DNA of 64,000 nucleotides. It comes from CAUPWF01 sp963515125 (GTDB taxonomy: Bacteria; Bacillota; Clostridia; Lachnospirales; Lachnospiraceae). This document shows positions 9,639 to 17,675 of this stretch, one piece after another. The notes under the pieces are model-generated. The model worked only from the letters and a program-made list of their open reading frames with translations, made no database searches and was not told the origin of the DNA. Within the stretch, counting starts at the first letter, position 1. The number at the start of each line of letters is the position of its first letter. The stretch lies in NCBI GenBank assembly GCA_052116865.1, contig JBQKKG010000001.1, positions 372,001-436,000 of the forward strand, given 5' to 3'. A program made the position numbers and the translations under genes.

Positions 9639-9690
9639 ATAAGCGCAAACTGATTGTTACTGTGATTCAGTAATTTTAGTAAGCGCTTAT
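9639..9690 (+). terminator. Probable terminator after flavodoxin gene
   Basis: The arms ATAAGCGC (9639-9646) and GCGCTTAT (9683-9690) enclose a second small stem (ACTGA 9649-9653, TCAGT 9667-9671). Only a short T-run follows. The remaining 160 bases up to pyrH contain a TTGACA at 9713-9718 but no good -10 at the right distance, so the pyrH promoter is not assigned. Confidence 0.45.
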
Positions 9691-9851
9691 TTTAGGTAGT
9701 TATGGGAACACTTTGACAAACACTATGAAGTGATAGTACTTTTGATTAATGAAAATAAGCGGTTAAGCAGTAATAAAAAGAAAAATCATTTACTATGGAG
9801 TGGTATTATGATAAAATTAGCCTAGTGAATTAGTGAATCAAGGAGAGACAT

Positions 9852-10547
9852 ATGAAAAGAATATTATTAAAACTAAGTGGTGAAGCACTTGCAGGTGATA
9901 AGAAAACAGGATTTGATGAGGCAACATGTATTGGTGTCGCAAAGCAAGTGAAACAATTAGTAGACGATGGGATGCAAGTTGCAATTGTAACTGGTGGTGG
10001 AAACTTTTGGCGTGGTAGAACAAGTGAGACGATTGATCGCACCAAGGCAGACCAAATTGGAATGTTGGCTACAGTTATGAATTGTATTTATGTATCGGAT
10101 ATTTTTAGACATGTAGGGATGATAACAGAAGTATTTACTCCGTTTGTATGTGGAGCATTTACTAGCTTATTTTCTAAAGATGCGGCGGTGGATGCTTTGA
10201 ATGCTGGAAAAGTGATCTTTTTTGCAGGTGGAACAGGTCATCCGTACTTCTCCACCGATACTGGTGCAGTACTTCGTGCAATCGAAATAGAGGCAGAAGC
10301 AATGTTGTTAGCAAAAGCAATTGATGGAATATATGACAGTGATCCAAAGAAGAATCCTTTGGCAAAGAAATATAACGAAATATCTATTCAAGAGATTATT
10401 GATCAAAAACTTGCAGCTGTTGATTTGACTGCATCAATCCTTTGCTTAGAAAATAAAATGCCAATGCTTGTTTTTGGATTAAATGAAAAGAATAGTATTG
10501 TGGAAACAATGAATGGTAATTTTACTGGTACAAAAGTAATTGTTTAG
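9852..10547 (+). CDS. pyrH: UMP kinase
   Basis: PyrH phosphorylates UMP to UDP using ATP, the committed step for all other pyrimidine nucleotides, and works as a cytoplasmic hexamer. The amino-acid-kinase fold shows at the N-terminus (RILLKLSGEAL), then VTGGGNFWRGR, the UMP-binding segment HPYFSTDTGA, and DGIYDSDPKKNP. The length of 231 fits the bacterial family. The ATG follows AAGGAGAGA. It heads the cluster pyrH-frr-uppS-cdsA-dxr-rseP. In many bacteria rpsB and tsf come first in this cluster; they are absent here. Confidence 0.97.
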   Translation: MKRILLKLSGEALAGDKKTGFDEATCIGVAKQVKQLVDDGMQVAIVTGGGNFWRGRTSETIDRTKADQIGMLATVMNCIYVSDIFRHVGMITEVFTPFVCGAFTSLFSKDAAVDALNAGKVIFFAGGTGHPYFSTDTGAVLRAIEIEAEAMLLAKAIDGIYDSDPKKNPLAKKYNEISIQEIIDQKLAAVDLTASILCLENKMPMLVFGLNEKNSIVETMNGNFTGTKVIV

Positions 10548-10577
10548 AATAAATAAAATTGATTGGGAGGATTAAAA

Positions 10578-11129
10578 ATGAGCGAAAAATTAAAAGCATA
10601 TGAAGAAAAAATGGGAAAATCATTTAAAAGTTTAGAGGGTGAACTGTCTACGATCAGAGCTGGACGTGCAAACCCACATGTACTTGATAGAATCATGGTT
10701 GATTATTATGGAACACCAACACCAATCCAGCAGGTAGCAAATGTATCTATTCCAGAAGCAAGAATGATACAAATTATTCCTTGGGAAGCAAGCATGGTAA
10801 AAGAGATAGAAAAAGCAATTATGGTGTCTGACTTGGGCATTAATCCTACGAATGATGGTAAGATGATTCGCCTTGTATTTCCAGAATTAACCGAAGATAG
10901 ACGTAAGGAATTGGTAAAAGAGGTAAAGAAAAAAGGGGAAGCTGCTAAAATAGCTGTTCGTAACATTCGGCGTGACGGCAATGATGCATTTAAGAAATTA
11001 AAAGGTTCAGAGGTATCCGAAGATGAGATCAAAGATTTAGAGGAGCAACTTCAAAAACTTACAGACAAATTTATCAAAGACGTTGATAAGGCCATTGAAG
11101 AAAAATCGAAAGAAGTATTGACGGTGTAA
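10578..11129 (+). CDS. frr: Ribosome recycling factor
   Basis: RRF splits the post-termination ribosome together with EF-G. The 183-residue protein has the hallmark segments LSTIRAGRANPHVLD, VDYYGTPTPIQQVA and NIRRDGND, and a charged three-helix pattern at both ends. The ATG at 10578 with GGGAGG at 10565-10570 is the start; an in-frame TTG further upstream sits in the ribosome site and is not used. It follows pyrH by 30 bases in the same transcript. Confidence 0.97.
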   Translation: MSEKLKAYEEKMGKSFKSLEGELSTIRAGRANPHVLDRIMVDYYGTPTPIQQVANVSIPEARMIQIIPWEASMVKEIEKAIMVSDLGINPTNDGKMIRLVFPELTEDRRKELVKEVKKKGEAAKIAVRNIRRDGNDAFKKLKGSEVSEDEIKDLEEQLQKLTDKFIKDVDKAIEEKSKEVLTV

Positions 11130-11142
11130 AAGAATCCAGAGG

Positions 11143-11193
11143 AAGGATAAACAAGGAAGGGTGGAATATAGACGCCTTTCCTTGTTTATCCTT
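11143..11193 (+). terminator. Strong hairpin between frr and uppS
   Basis: A 16-bp perfect stem plus two more pairs across a one-base bulge (11143-11160 with 11175-11193) is followed by TATATAAC rather than a T-run. It either partly terminates the pyrH-frr transcript or protects it from 3' decay. The uppS ribosome site begins 20 bases later. Confidence 0.6.
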
Positions 11194-11226
11194 ATATAAC
11201 GTGTGAAAATTATAAGGAGGTACTGT

Positions 11227-11937
11227 ATGAAAGGACCTGAGCATGTAGCGATTATCCTGGATGGTAATGGACGTTGGGCGAAGGAGCGAGGAATGCCAAG
11301 AAATTATGGTCATGCACAAGGCAGTAAGGCCGTTGAAAATATCTGTGAAGACGCATATAATATGGGAGTAAAGTATTTGACTGTATATGCTTTCTCTACT
11401 GAAAATTGGAATCGACCAAAGAGTGAAGTGGATGCACTGATGACACTCTTAAGAAATTACATGAAGACTTGTGTTAAGCGGGCCATGAATAATAATATGA
11501 AAGTTCGGGTAATTGGTGATATAACAGCGTTAGCTGATGATTTACAAAAAAGTATTATAAATTTACAAGATAAAACAAAAGATAATACAGGGCTTAACTT
11601 TACAATCGCAATCAATTACGGAAGCCGTGATGAAATTGTTCGCGCTACGAGAAGAATTATGGAAGATTGTAAAAATGGGAAAATAGATTCGGTAGACATG
11701 AGCGAGAGGATTTTCGAATGTTACTTAGATACGAATGGGATTCCAGATCCAGATTTATTAATTCGCACGAGCGGTGAGAAGCGTTTATCTAATTTCTTAT
11801 TGTGGCAATTAGCATATACAGAATTCTACACTACTGACATTCACTGGCCAGATTTTACAAAAGTGGAATTGAAAAAAGCTATTGATAAATACAATAGTAG
11901 AGATAGACGATTTGGAGGAGTCCGGGAGGAAAGTTAG
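11227..11937 (+). CDS. uppS: Undecaprenyl diphosphate synthase (isoprenyl transferase)
   Basis: UppS adds cis-isoprene units from isopentenyl diphosphate to farnesyl diphosphate, giving the C55 lipid carrier for cell-wall synthesis. The active-site segment ILDGNGRWAKERG has the catalytic Asp at residue 12. The C-terminal RTSGEKRLSNFLLWQ and EFYTTDIHWPDF motifs are intact. The length of 236 is normal. The start is the ATG at 11227 after AAGGAGGT; the open frame extends 8 codons upstream through the ribosome site itself. The stop codon directly abuts the cdsA start. Confidence 0.96.
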   Translation: MKGPEHVAIILDGNGRWAKERGMPRNYGHAQGSKAVENICEDAYNMGVKYLTVYAFSTENWNRPKSEVDALMTLLRNYMKTCVKRAMNNNMKVRVIGDITALADDLQKSIINLQDKTKDNTGLNFTIAINYGSRDEIVRATRRIMEDCKNGKIDSVDMSERIFECYLDTNGIPDPDLLIRTSGEKRLSNFLLWQLAYTEFYTTDIHWPDFTKVELKKAIDKYNSRDRRFGGVREES

Positions 11938-12756
11938 ATGTTTAAGACGAGATTACTTAGTGGGATTTTATTAATCATTGTTGCGTTGATTACAATTATA
12001 AGTGGTGGGCCGATTCTTTTCATAACACTGCTAATCGTAAGCTTGATTGGTATGAGCGAATTATATAAAATCTTAGGGATACAAAACAAACTATTAGGGG
12101 CTATTGGATATTGTACAGCTATTGTTTATTATGGAATGATATATATGGGAAAAGGAGACTTTTTCACTTTACTTTCCATTTGTTTTTTAATATTGGTAAT
12201 GATGGTTTATGTGTTTGCATTTCCAACATACCAGTCGAATCAAGTAATGATGACTTATTTTGGAGTATATTATGTTGCAGTTATGTTATCTTATGTATAT
12301 CAAACGCGTATGTTACATCAGGAGACAACAAAACAAGGAATGTATTTAGTATGGTTAGTGTTTATATCCTCTTGGGGATGTGATACCTGCGCCTATTGTG
12401 TGGGAATGCTATTAGGAAAGCATAAAATGGCACCTAAATTAAGTCCGAAGAAATCAATAGAAGGTGGTATTGGTGGTGTAGTAGGCGCAGCATTATTAGG
12501 TGCACTATATGCTTTGATTATAAACTTAATAGTGGGAACTTCTGATATTAGCATAGCTAGCTATGCCCTTATCTGTGGAATAGGAGGGATGATTTCACAA
12601 GTTGGAGATTTATCAGCATCTGCAATTAAACGAAATCATGAAATTAAAGACTATGGGAAGCTAATACCAGGTCATGGTGGTATCTTAGATAGATTTGACA
12701 GTGTGATATTTACGGCACCTGTTATTTATTACTTATCGGTATTTTTGTTAAAATAA
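11938..12756 (+). CDS. cdsA: Phosphatidate cytidylyltransferase
   Basis: CdsA makes CDP-diacylglycerol from phosphatidic acid and CTP at the membrane, feeding phospholipid synthesis. The 272-residue protein is strongly hydrophobic with roughly eight membrane segments. It carries the family's motifs SPKKSIEGGIGG and the C-terminal signature running from KDYGKLIPGHGG to ILDRFDS. The ATG follows the uppS stop without a gap, the ribosome site lying in the end of uppS (GGAGGAAAG). This indicates tight translational coupling. Confidence 0.95.
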   Translation: MFKTRLLSGILLIIVALITIISGGPILFITLLIVSLIGMSELYKILGIQNKLLGAIGYCTAIVYYGMIYMGKGDFFTLLSICFLILVMMVYVFAFPTYQSNQVMMTYFGVYYVAVMLSYVYQTRMLHQETTKQGMYLVWLVFISSWGCDTCAYCVGMLLGKHKMAPKLSPKKSIEGGIGGVVGAALLGALYALIINLIVGTSDISIASYALICGIGGMISQVGDLSASAIKRNHEIKDYGKLIPGHGGILDRFDSVIFTAPVIYYLSVFLLK

Positions 12757-12769
12757 GTGAGGATGTACA

Positions 12770-13912
12770 ATGAAAAAAATTGCGATATTAGGGACAACGG
12801 GTTCTATTGGAACACAAACTTTGGAAGTGGTAAGAGAACAACCGGATATAGAAGTGTTGGGAATGGCAGCTGGTAGAAATATTGTTCTTTTAGAAGAACA
12901 AATACGTGAATTCAAACCTCGTATAGTTGCAGTTTGGGAAGAAGAGAAGGCAAAAACATTAAAAATACGTATCAAAGATATGGATATAAGGGTAGTATTT
13001 GGAATGGAAGGGCTCATTGAAGTTGCAACCATGCAGGGGATAGATACTCTTGTAACCGCTATTGTTGGAATGATTGGTATACGTCCAACGATTGAGGCTA
13101 TTAAGGCACATAAAAATATAGCGCTAGCAAACAAGGAAACTTTAGTAACGGCAGGACATATTATTATACCTTTGGCAAAAGAATGTAATGTATCCATTTT
13201 ACCTGTGGATAGTGAACATAGTGCCATTTTTCAATCGTTACAAGGAAATGACAAAAAAGCAATCGATAAAATACTATTAACTGCTTCTGGTGGCCCATTC
13301 CGTGGAAAGAAAAAGGAAGATCTTAGGGATATCAGAGTGGAAGATGCATTAAAACATCCTAATTGGAGTATGGGAAAAAAAATCACGATAGACTCTTCTA
13401 CCATGATAAATAAGGGCTTAGAAGTCATAGAAGCAAAGTGGTTATTTGATGTCGAAATTGAACAAATACAGGTTGTCATACAACCACAAAGCGTGATTCA
13501 TTCCATGGTAGAATATGTAGATGGAGCAATAATGGCGCAGTTGGGAACACCGGATATGAAATTGCCGATTCAATATGCATTATATTATCCAGAAAGGAGA
13601 TTTCTTAAAGGAGAACGATTAGACTTTACAAAATTAATGAAAATTACTTTTGAACAGCCTGATATGGAAACATTTCCTGGTTTGAAATTAGCATATGTTG
13701 CAGGAAAACTTGGTGGAACACTTCCAACAGTCTATAATGCTGCAAATGAGAGAGCAGTATTTAAATTTTTGGAGAAACAAATTGGCTATTTGGATATACC
13801 TAAGATTGTAGAAGATTGTATGAGAGCTCATAAAGTTCGCATTAATCCTACCGTTGATGAGATACTACAAGCAGAAATGGAAACCTATGAAAGAATAGAG
13901 AGCAGGTGGTAG
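12770..13912 (+). CDS. dxr: 1-deoxy-D-xylulose 5-phosphate reductoisomerase
   Basis: Dxr converts DXP to methylerythritol 4-phosphate with NADPH, the committed step of the MEP isoprenoid pathway; its product line ends at the UppS substrate. It shows the N-terminal NADPH loop LGTTGSIGTQTLEV, the metal/substrate segments VDSEHSAIFQ and LTASGGPFRGK, and HPNWSMGKKITIDSSTM with INKGLEVIEA just after. The length of 380 is normal. It starts 13 bases after cdsA. Confidence 0.97.
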   Translation: MKKIAILGTTGSIGTQTLEVVREQPDIEVLGMAAGRNIVLLEEQIREFKPRIVAVWEEEKAKTLKIRIKDMDIRVVFGMEGLIEVATMQGIDTLVTAIVGMIGIRPTIEAIKAHKNIALANKETLVTAGHIIIPLAKECNVSILPVDSEHSAIFQSLQGNDKKAIDKILLTASGGPFRGKKKEDLRDIRVEDALKHPNWSMGKKITIDSSTMINKGLEVIEAKWLFDVEIEQIQVVIQPQSVIHSMVEYVDGAIMAQLGTPDMKLPIQYALYYPERRFLKGERLDFTKLMKITFEQPDMETFPGLKLAYVAGKLGGTLPTVYNAANERAVFKFLEKQIGYLDIPKIVEDCMRAHKVRINPTVDEILQAEMETYERIESRW

Positions 13913-13916
13913 ATTG

Positions 13917-14945
13917 ATGGGAATTATATTGGCATTGTTACTTTTTAGTTTTATTGTTATTGTACATGAGTTAGGACATTTTTTACTTGCAAAGAAAAAC
14001 GGGATAAATGTATCTGAATTTTCATTAGGAATGGGGCCTCGTATTATCAGCAAACAAATAGGTGAGACACGATACTCGTGGAAGCTTCTTCCCTTAGGAG
14101 GTTCATGTATGATGGGAGAAGATGAAGTTGATGATATGTCAGAAGGTAGTTTTAATAGCAAGTCTGTTTGGGCGAGAATGTCAGTGATAGCTGCCGGGCC
14201 TATATTTAACTTTATATTAGCATTCATTTTGTCAACAATTTTGGTGTTTTGGGTAGGATATGATGCACCGGTAGTTGACAAATTAACCCCTGGATTTCCT
14301 GCCCAAGAAGCAGGAATTCAGCCAGGTGATACCATTGTGAAAATGAACCAAAAACCCATTAATATATGGAGAGAAGTGGCTATTTACAATCAATTTCATC
14401 AAGGTCAAAGTATAGATGTTACTTATGAAAGGGATGGGAAACAATATACAGCAACTGTTGTACCTGCAAAAGATGAAACTGGACGCTATATTATGGGGGT
14501 ATTTGGAAGCGGTAACACAAAAGCCGGATTCTTTAAGTCGTTGCAATATGGAGTGTATGAAGTAAAGTACTGGATTTGTACTACAATGGAAGGACTAAAA
14601 CAGTTAGTAACAGGAGCGGTAGGAATAGAACAAATGTCCGGACCAGTAGGTATTGTGAATTTTGTTGGAGACACATATGAGCAGAGTGCGCCAAATGGAT
14701 GGGAAGTAGTGGTTGGAAATCTCATGAATATTGCGATTTTATTGACAGCCAATTTAGGAGTAATGAATTTACTACCAATCCCTGCCTTAGATGGGGGCCG
14801 GTTAGTTTTTTTAGTTATTGAAGCAATTCGTAGAAAAAGAATACCACCGGAAAAAGAGGGAATGGTACATTTTGCAGGATTTGTATTATTAATGTTGCTA
14901 ATGGTAGTAATTATGTTTAATGATATTAGGAATTTAATTATATAA
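13917..14945 (+). CDS. rseP: Site-2 zinc metalloprotease RseP
   Basis: This is an intramembrane-cutting zinc protease of the S2P/RseP family, which cleaves anti-sigma factors and remnant signal peptides. The first membrane segment holds the zinc motif H17-E18-L-G-H21. A PDZ domain lies around residues 118-180 (GFPAQEAGIQPGDTIVKMN). The third zinc ligand lies in the C-terminal membrane motif NLLPIPALDGGRL. At 342 residues it has a single PDZ domain, as usual in Firmicutes; E. coli has two. A TTG at 13914 is in frame, but the ATG at 13917 is the better start. A terminator follows; ispG and polC, often next, are not here. Confidence 0.95.
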   Translation: MGIILALLLFSFIVIVHELGHFLLAKKNGINVSEFSLGMGPRIISKQIGETRYSWKLLPLGGSCMMGEDEVDDMSEGSFNSKSVWARMSVIAAGPIFNFILAFILSTILVFWVGYDAPVVDKLTPGFPAQEAGIQPGDTIVKMNQKPINIWREVAIYNQFHQGQSIDVTYERDGKQYTATVVPAKDETGRYIMGVFGSGNTKAGFFKSLQYGVYEVKYWICTTMEGLKQLVTGAVGIEQMSGPVGIVNFVGDTYEQSAPNGWEVVVGNLMNIAILLTANLGVMNLLPIPALDGGRLVFLVIEAIRRKRIPPEKEGMVHFAGFVLLMLLMVVIMFNDIRNLII

Positions 14946-14983
14946 AAAAGAGGTTTCCTCATTTTTCTGAGGAGACCTTTTTT
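14945..14983 (+). terminator. Rho-independent terminator after rseP
   Basis: An 11-bp stem (14951-14961 with 14968-14978, one G-U pair) is extended by A-T pairs and followed by a T-run. It ends the pyrH-rseP operon. Its left arm (19 bases from 14941) is identical to that of the terminator at 17606. A TATAAT lies downstream at 15024-15029 with no good -35. Confidence 0.88.
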
Positions 14984-15109
14984 GTTCACATTTATAATTG
15001 TGGATTATGGTTAAAAAAGGGTATATAATTAACAAGAAAGTAAAGACTGCAGGTGTGAAATACAAGATAATCTGGAGGGATTAGCATACTAGTACGGGAG
15101 GTGTATGAA

Positions 15110-15811
15110 ATGCGGGTAGTCACTGTGGAGGAATTAAAAGAACAACTTAGTCAAAGGGATACAAAAGAGATACTTAAACTTAAAAGCATTAAAATATGTA
15201 ATGTTGACTTAAAGGGATGGATGTTAGATTATATCGATTTTTCTTTAAGTATATTTGATCAAGTCTGTTTTGATGGGGCATGTCTCGATCATACAATTTT
15301 AGAAAATGCACTATTTCATCGATGTACATTGCGAAATACGAGTTTACGATATGCGAACATGAAGGGGGCTTCACTTCGTTATATCGACATGGCCAAAGCA
15401 AATATCGAAGGTGCTAATATGTATTCTTCGATCTTAGAATATGCAAATTTAAAGGAAATTATCTATAATGATGATACGAAATTTTTTAAGATGTATTGTC
15501 CAGAGGCAGGAGCAATCCTTGGGTATAAGAAATGTATGAATGATAGGTTAGTTCAACTATTGATTCCAGCGAGTGCCAAACGAAGCTCGGCAACCTATCG
15601 TTCCTGTAGATGTAACAAAGCAAAAGTATTAACAATTAAGAATTTTGATTACACCGAAACATATGAAGAGGCCTGGTCCTTGGTGGATGAAAACTTTGTA
15701 TATAGGGTAGGTGAATGGGTAGAAGTGGTTGATTTTGATGAAAATAGATGGAAGGATTCTACTACAGGTATACACTTTTGGTTAACGAGGGAAGAAGCAT
15801 TTGGCTACTAA
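15110..15811 (+). CDS. Pentapeptide-repeat protein
   Basis: This is a 233-residue protein whose residues from about 28 to 115 form degenerate pentapeptide repeats (A/C-D/N-L/F-x-x pattern; for example FDGACLDHTILENALF, ANMKGASLRYIDM and KANIEGANMYSSILEYA). Such repeats build a right-handed quadrilateral beta-helix. The remaining half is non-repetitive, with a Cys/Arg-rich stretch (SATYRSCRCNKAKV) and an acidic C-terminus. It resembles the uncharacterised C-terminal domain found in phage-type and Firmicute pentapeptide proteins (DUF5758, from memory). An in-frame GTG at 15101 lies within the ribosome site; the ATG at 15110 has proper spacing from GGGAGGT. The function is unknown. Confidence 0.78.
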   Translation: MRVVTVEELKEQLSQRDTKEILKLKSIKICNVDLKGWMLDYIDFSLSIFDQVCFDGACLDHTILENALFHRCTLRNTSLRYANMKGASLRYIDMAKANIEGANMYSSILEYANLKEIIYNDDTKFFKMYCPEAGAILGYKKCMNDRLVQLLIPASAKRSSATYRSCRCNKAKVLTIKNFDYTETYEEAWSLVDENFVYRVGEWVEVVDFDENRWKDSTTGIHFWLTREEAFGY

Positions 15812-15877
15812 TAAAGGGTATAAATGGCAGAAAATAAACAGTAATAATACAATTAGCAGATGGAAAGTGAGGAGTAA

Positions 15878-16927
15878 ATGGACAATTTAGAACATACACA
15901 CAAACGACGTATTCGTTATAAAGGGACACATCCCAAAAAATATCAAGAAAAATACAAGGAGCTTCAACCAGAGAAATACGGGGATACTATAGAAAAGATT
16001 ATTCAAAAGGGAAGTACACCTGTCGGAATGCATATTTCAATATGTGTCAATGAAATTCTTGACTTTTTGCAGATCAAACCAGGACAAAAAGGATTAGATG
16101 CAACCCTAGGATATGGTGGGCATACTTTGGAAATGTTAAAATGTCTAGAATCTAATGGACATATATATGCTCTTGATGTAGATCCTATTGAATCAGTAAA
16201 AACAAGAAAGCGGTTAGCGGATAAAGGTTATGGTTCTGATATATTAACAATTAAGCAGTTGAATTTTGCTCATATTGACCAAGTAGCAAATGAAGTGGGT
16301 CTGTTTGATTTTGTGTTAGCAGATTTAGGGGTCTCGTCCATGCAGATAGATAACCCTGAACGAGGGTTTTCCTATAAAAAGGAAGGTCCATTAGATTTGC
16401 GCTTAAATCCTAAAAAAGGAATATCAGCAGCAGAGAGGTTAAAAAATATATCACAAGAGGAATTGCAGGGTATGCTGATTGAAAATGCAGATGAGCCTTA
16501 TGCTAAAGAAATTGCTAAAGCAATTATAGATGAAATTAGAAGTGGAAATGATATATCAACAACAACGAAACTTCAACAGATTATTGAAGATGCTCTTTCA
16601 TTTGTTCCTATGGATAAACGAAAAGATACTATGAAAAAGTCATGCCAAAGAACGTTCCAAGCATTACGTATAGATGTTAATAATGAATTTGAAGTGCTAT
16701 ATAATTTTCTGGAGAAACTTCCGAATGTCCTTGCAAAAGGTGGACGAGTTGCAATTCTTACGTTTCATTCAGGAGAAGATAGACTTGTTAAAAAATCCTT
16801 TAAACGTTTACAACGAGAAGGCATTTACAGTAGTGTTTCTAATGAGGTCATTCGCCCATCAGCAGAAGAATGTAGTAGGAATGGACGAGCAAGGTCAACG
16901 AAAATGAGATGGGCTATCAGAGGATAG
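15878..16927 (+). CDS. RsmH-family 16S rRNA cytosine-N4 methyltransferase
   Basis: This is a SAM-dependent methyltransferase of the RsmH (MraW) family, which methylates N4 of C1402 in 16S rRNA. The family motifs are all present: DATLGYGGHT (SAM loop), LDVDP, DLGVSSMQIDNPERGFSY, GPLDLRLNP, TFQALRIDVNNE, FHSGEDRLVKKSF and RARSTKMRWAIRG. It carries an N-terminal extension of about 45 basic residues. It is not in the dcw cell-division cluster where rsmH normally lives, so it may be a second, diverged copy (the other would lie outside this window). A distinct target is possible. The start ATG follows GTGAGGAG. Confidence 0.85.
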   Translation: MDNLEHTHKRRIRYKGTHPKKYQEKYKELQPEKYGDTIEKIIQKGSTPVGMHISICVNEILDFLQIKPGQKGLDATLGYGGHTLEMLKCLESNGHIYALDVDPIESVKTRKRLADKGYGSDILTIKQLNFAHIDQVANEVGLFDFVLADLGVSSMQIDNPERGFSYKKEGPLDLRLNPKKGISAAERLKNISQEELQGMLIENADEPYAKEIAKAIIDEIRSGNDISTTTKLQQIIEDALSFVPMDKRKDTMKKSCQRTFQALRIDVNNEFEVLYNFLEKLPNVLAKGGRVAILTFHSGEDRLVKKSFKRLQREGIYSSVSNEVIRPSAEECSRNGRARSTKMRWAIRG

Positions 16928-17025
16928 TATAGGAAATACACCTAAAATTATAGAATTCTTAAGACTAAAGATAACTATTCCTTAACAATATATTGTTATT
17001 ATAAAAATATATGGAGGAAGATGAA

Positions 17026-17583
17026 ATGATATTATACTATTTGATAATGGTATTACCAATTGTGGCGATAGCTTCAGTATTGGTTTATCTGCCAGTTTTT
17101 TTTATAAAAAAGAAACAATACGGAAAACGGACATTTAGTAGGCATGTTGCAATATATACATTAATTGGAGTTGTACTAAGTATTCTATATGCAACCATTT
17201 TAATTTATGGTTTTGATATTAACTTTTGTCCTGCGTACTATTTTCTAAATTTAATTCCCTTTGTTTGGATAAAGGAAACGTATGAAATGGGGGTAGGAAA
17301 GATGATAGAGCAATTATTAATGAACATTGTGATGTTAATTCCATTGGGTTTCATCTTACCTATTGTATTTAAATCAGTAAGAAAATGGTGGAAAACAGGA
17401 CTTACTATTTTGAGTTTCATTTTTTTGATTGAGACCTTTCAATATTTTATTGGAAGATCAGCTGATATTGATGACGTAATAATGAATACCTTTGGTGGTT
17501 TAATTGGCTATGGATTGTCGAGTATATGTAATCATTCCTTGGAAAGCAAAAAATGGTGGAAGAATGCATGCAATGACATCTAG
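17026..17583 (+). CDS. VanZ-like membrane protein
   Basis: This is a 185-residue membrane protein with four or five predicted helices. It has the VanZ-family pattern LNLIPFVWIKETYEMG, then MNIVMLIPLGFILPIVF, then LIETFQYFIGRSADIDDVIMNTFGGLIGYG. VanZ confers low-level teicoplanin resistance by an unclear route; most homologues like this one have no known role. An ATG at 17011 overlaps the ribosome site GGAGGAAG, so the ATG at 17026 is chosen. It converges on the SpoIID-like gene across a shared terminator. Confidence 0.85.
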   Translation: MILYYLIMVLPIVAIASVLVYLPVFFIKKKQYGKRTFSRHVAIYTLIGVVLSILYATILIYGFDINFCPAYYFLNLIPFVWIKETYEMGVGKMIEQLLMNIVMLIPLGFILPIVFKSVRKWWKTGLTILSFIFLIETFQYFIGRSADIDDVIMNTFGGLIGYGLSSICNHSLESKKWWKNACNDI

Positions 17584-17605
17584 CTAGCGGATTTATAAGA
17601 TATAA

Positions 17606-17642
17606 AAAAGAGGTTTCCTTTTTCATGAAGGGAACCTCTTTT
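17606..17642. terminator. Bidirectional terminator between vanZ-like and SpoIID-like genes
   Basis: A 15-bp stem (17606-17620 with 17628-17642, one G-U pair) carries an A-tract on the left and a T-tract on the right, so it can work for both converging transcripts. Confidence 0.85.
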
Positions 17643-17675
17643 GATAGAAGAAGACGATAAAGTGAGAAGATATGC

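Noticed and set aside
14941..17642. Identical 19-base left arms of the terminators at 14945 and 17606 as a dispersed repeat
   Set aside because: A-rich tract plus a common terminator stem explains it; the right arms differ and no further copies were seen.
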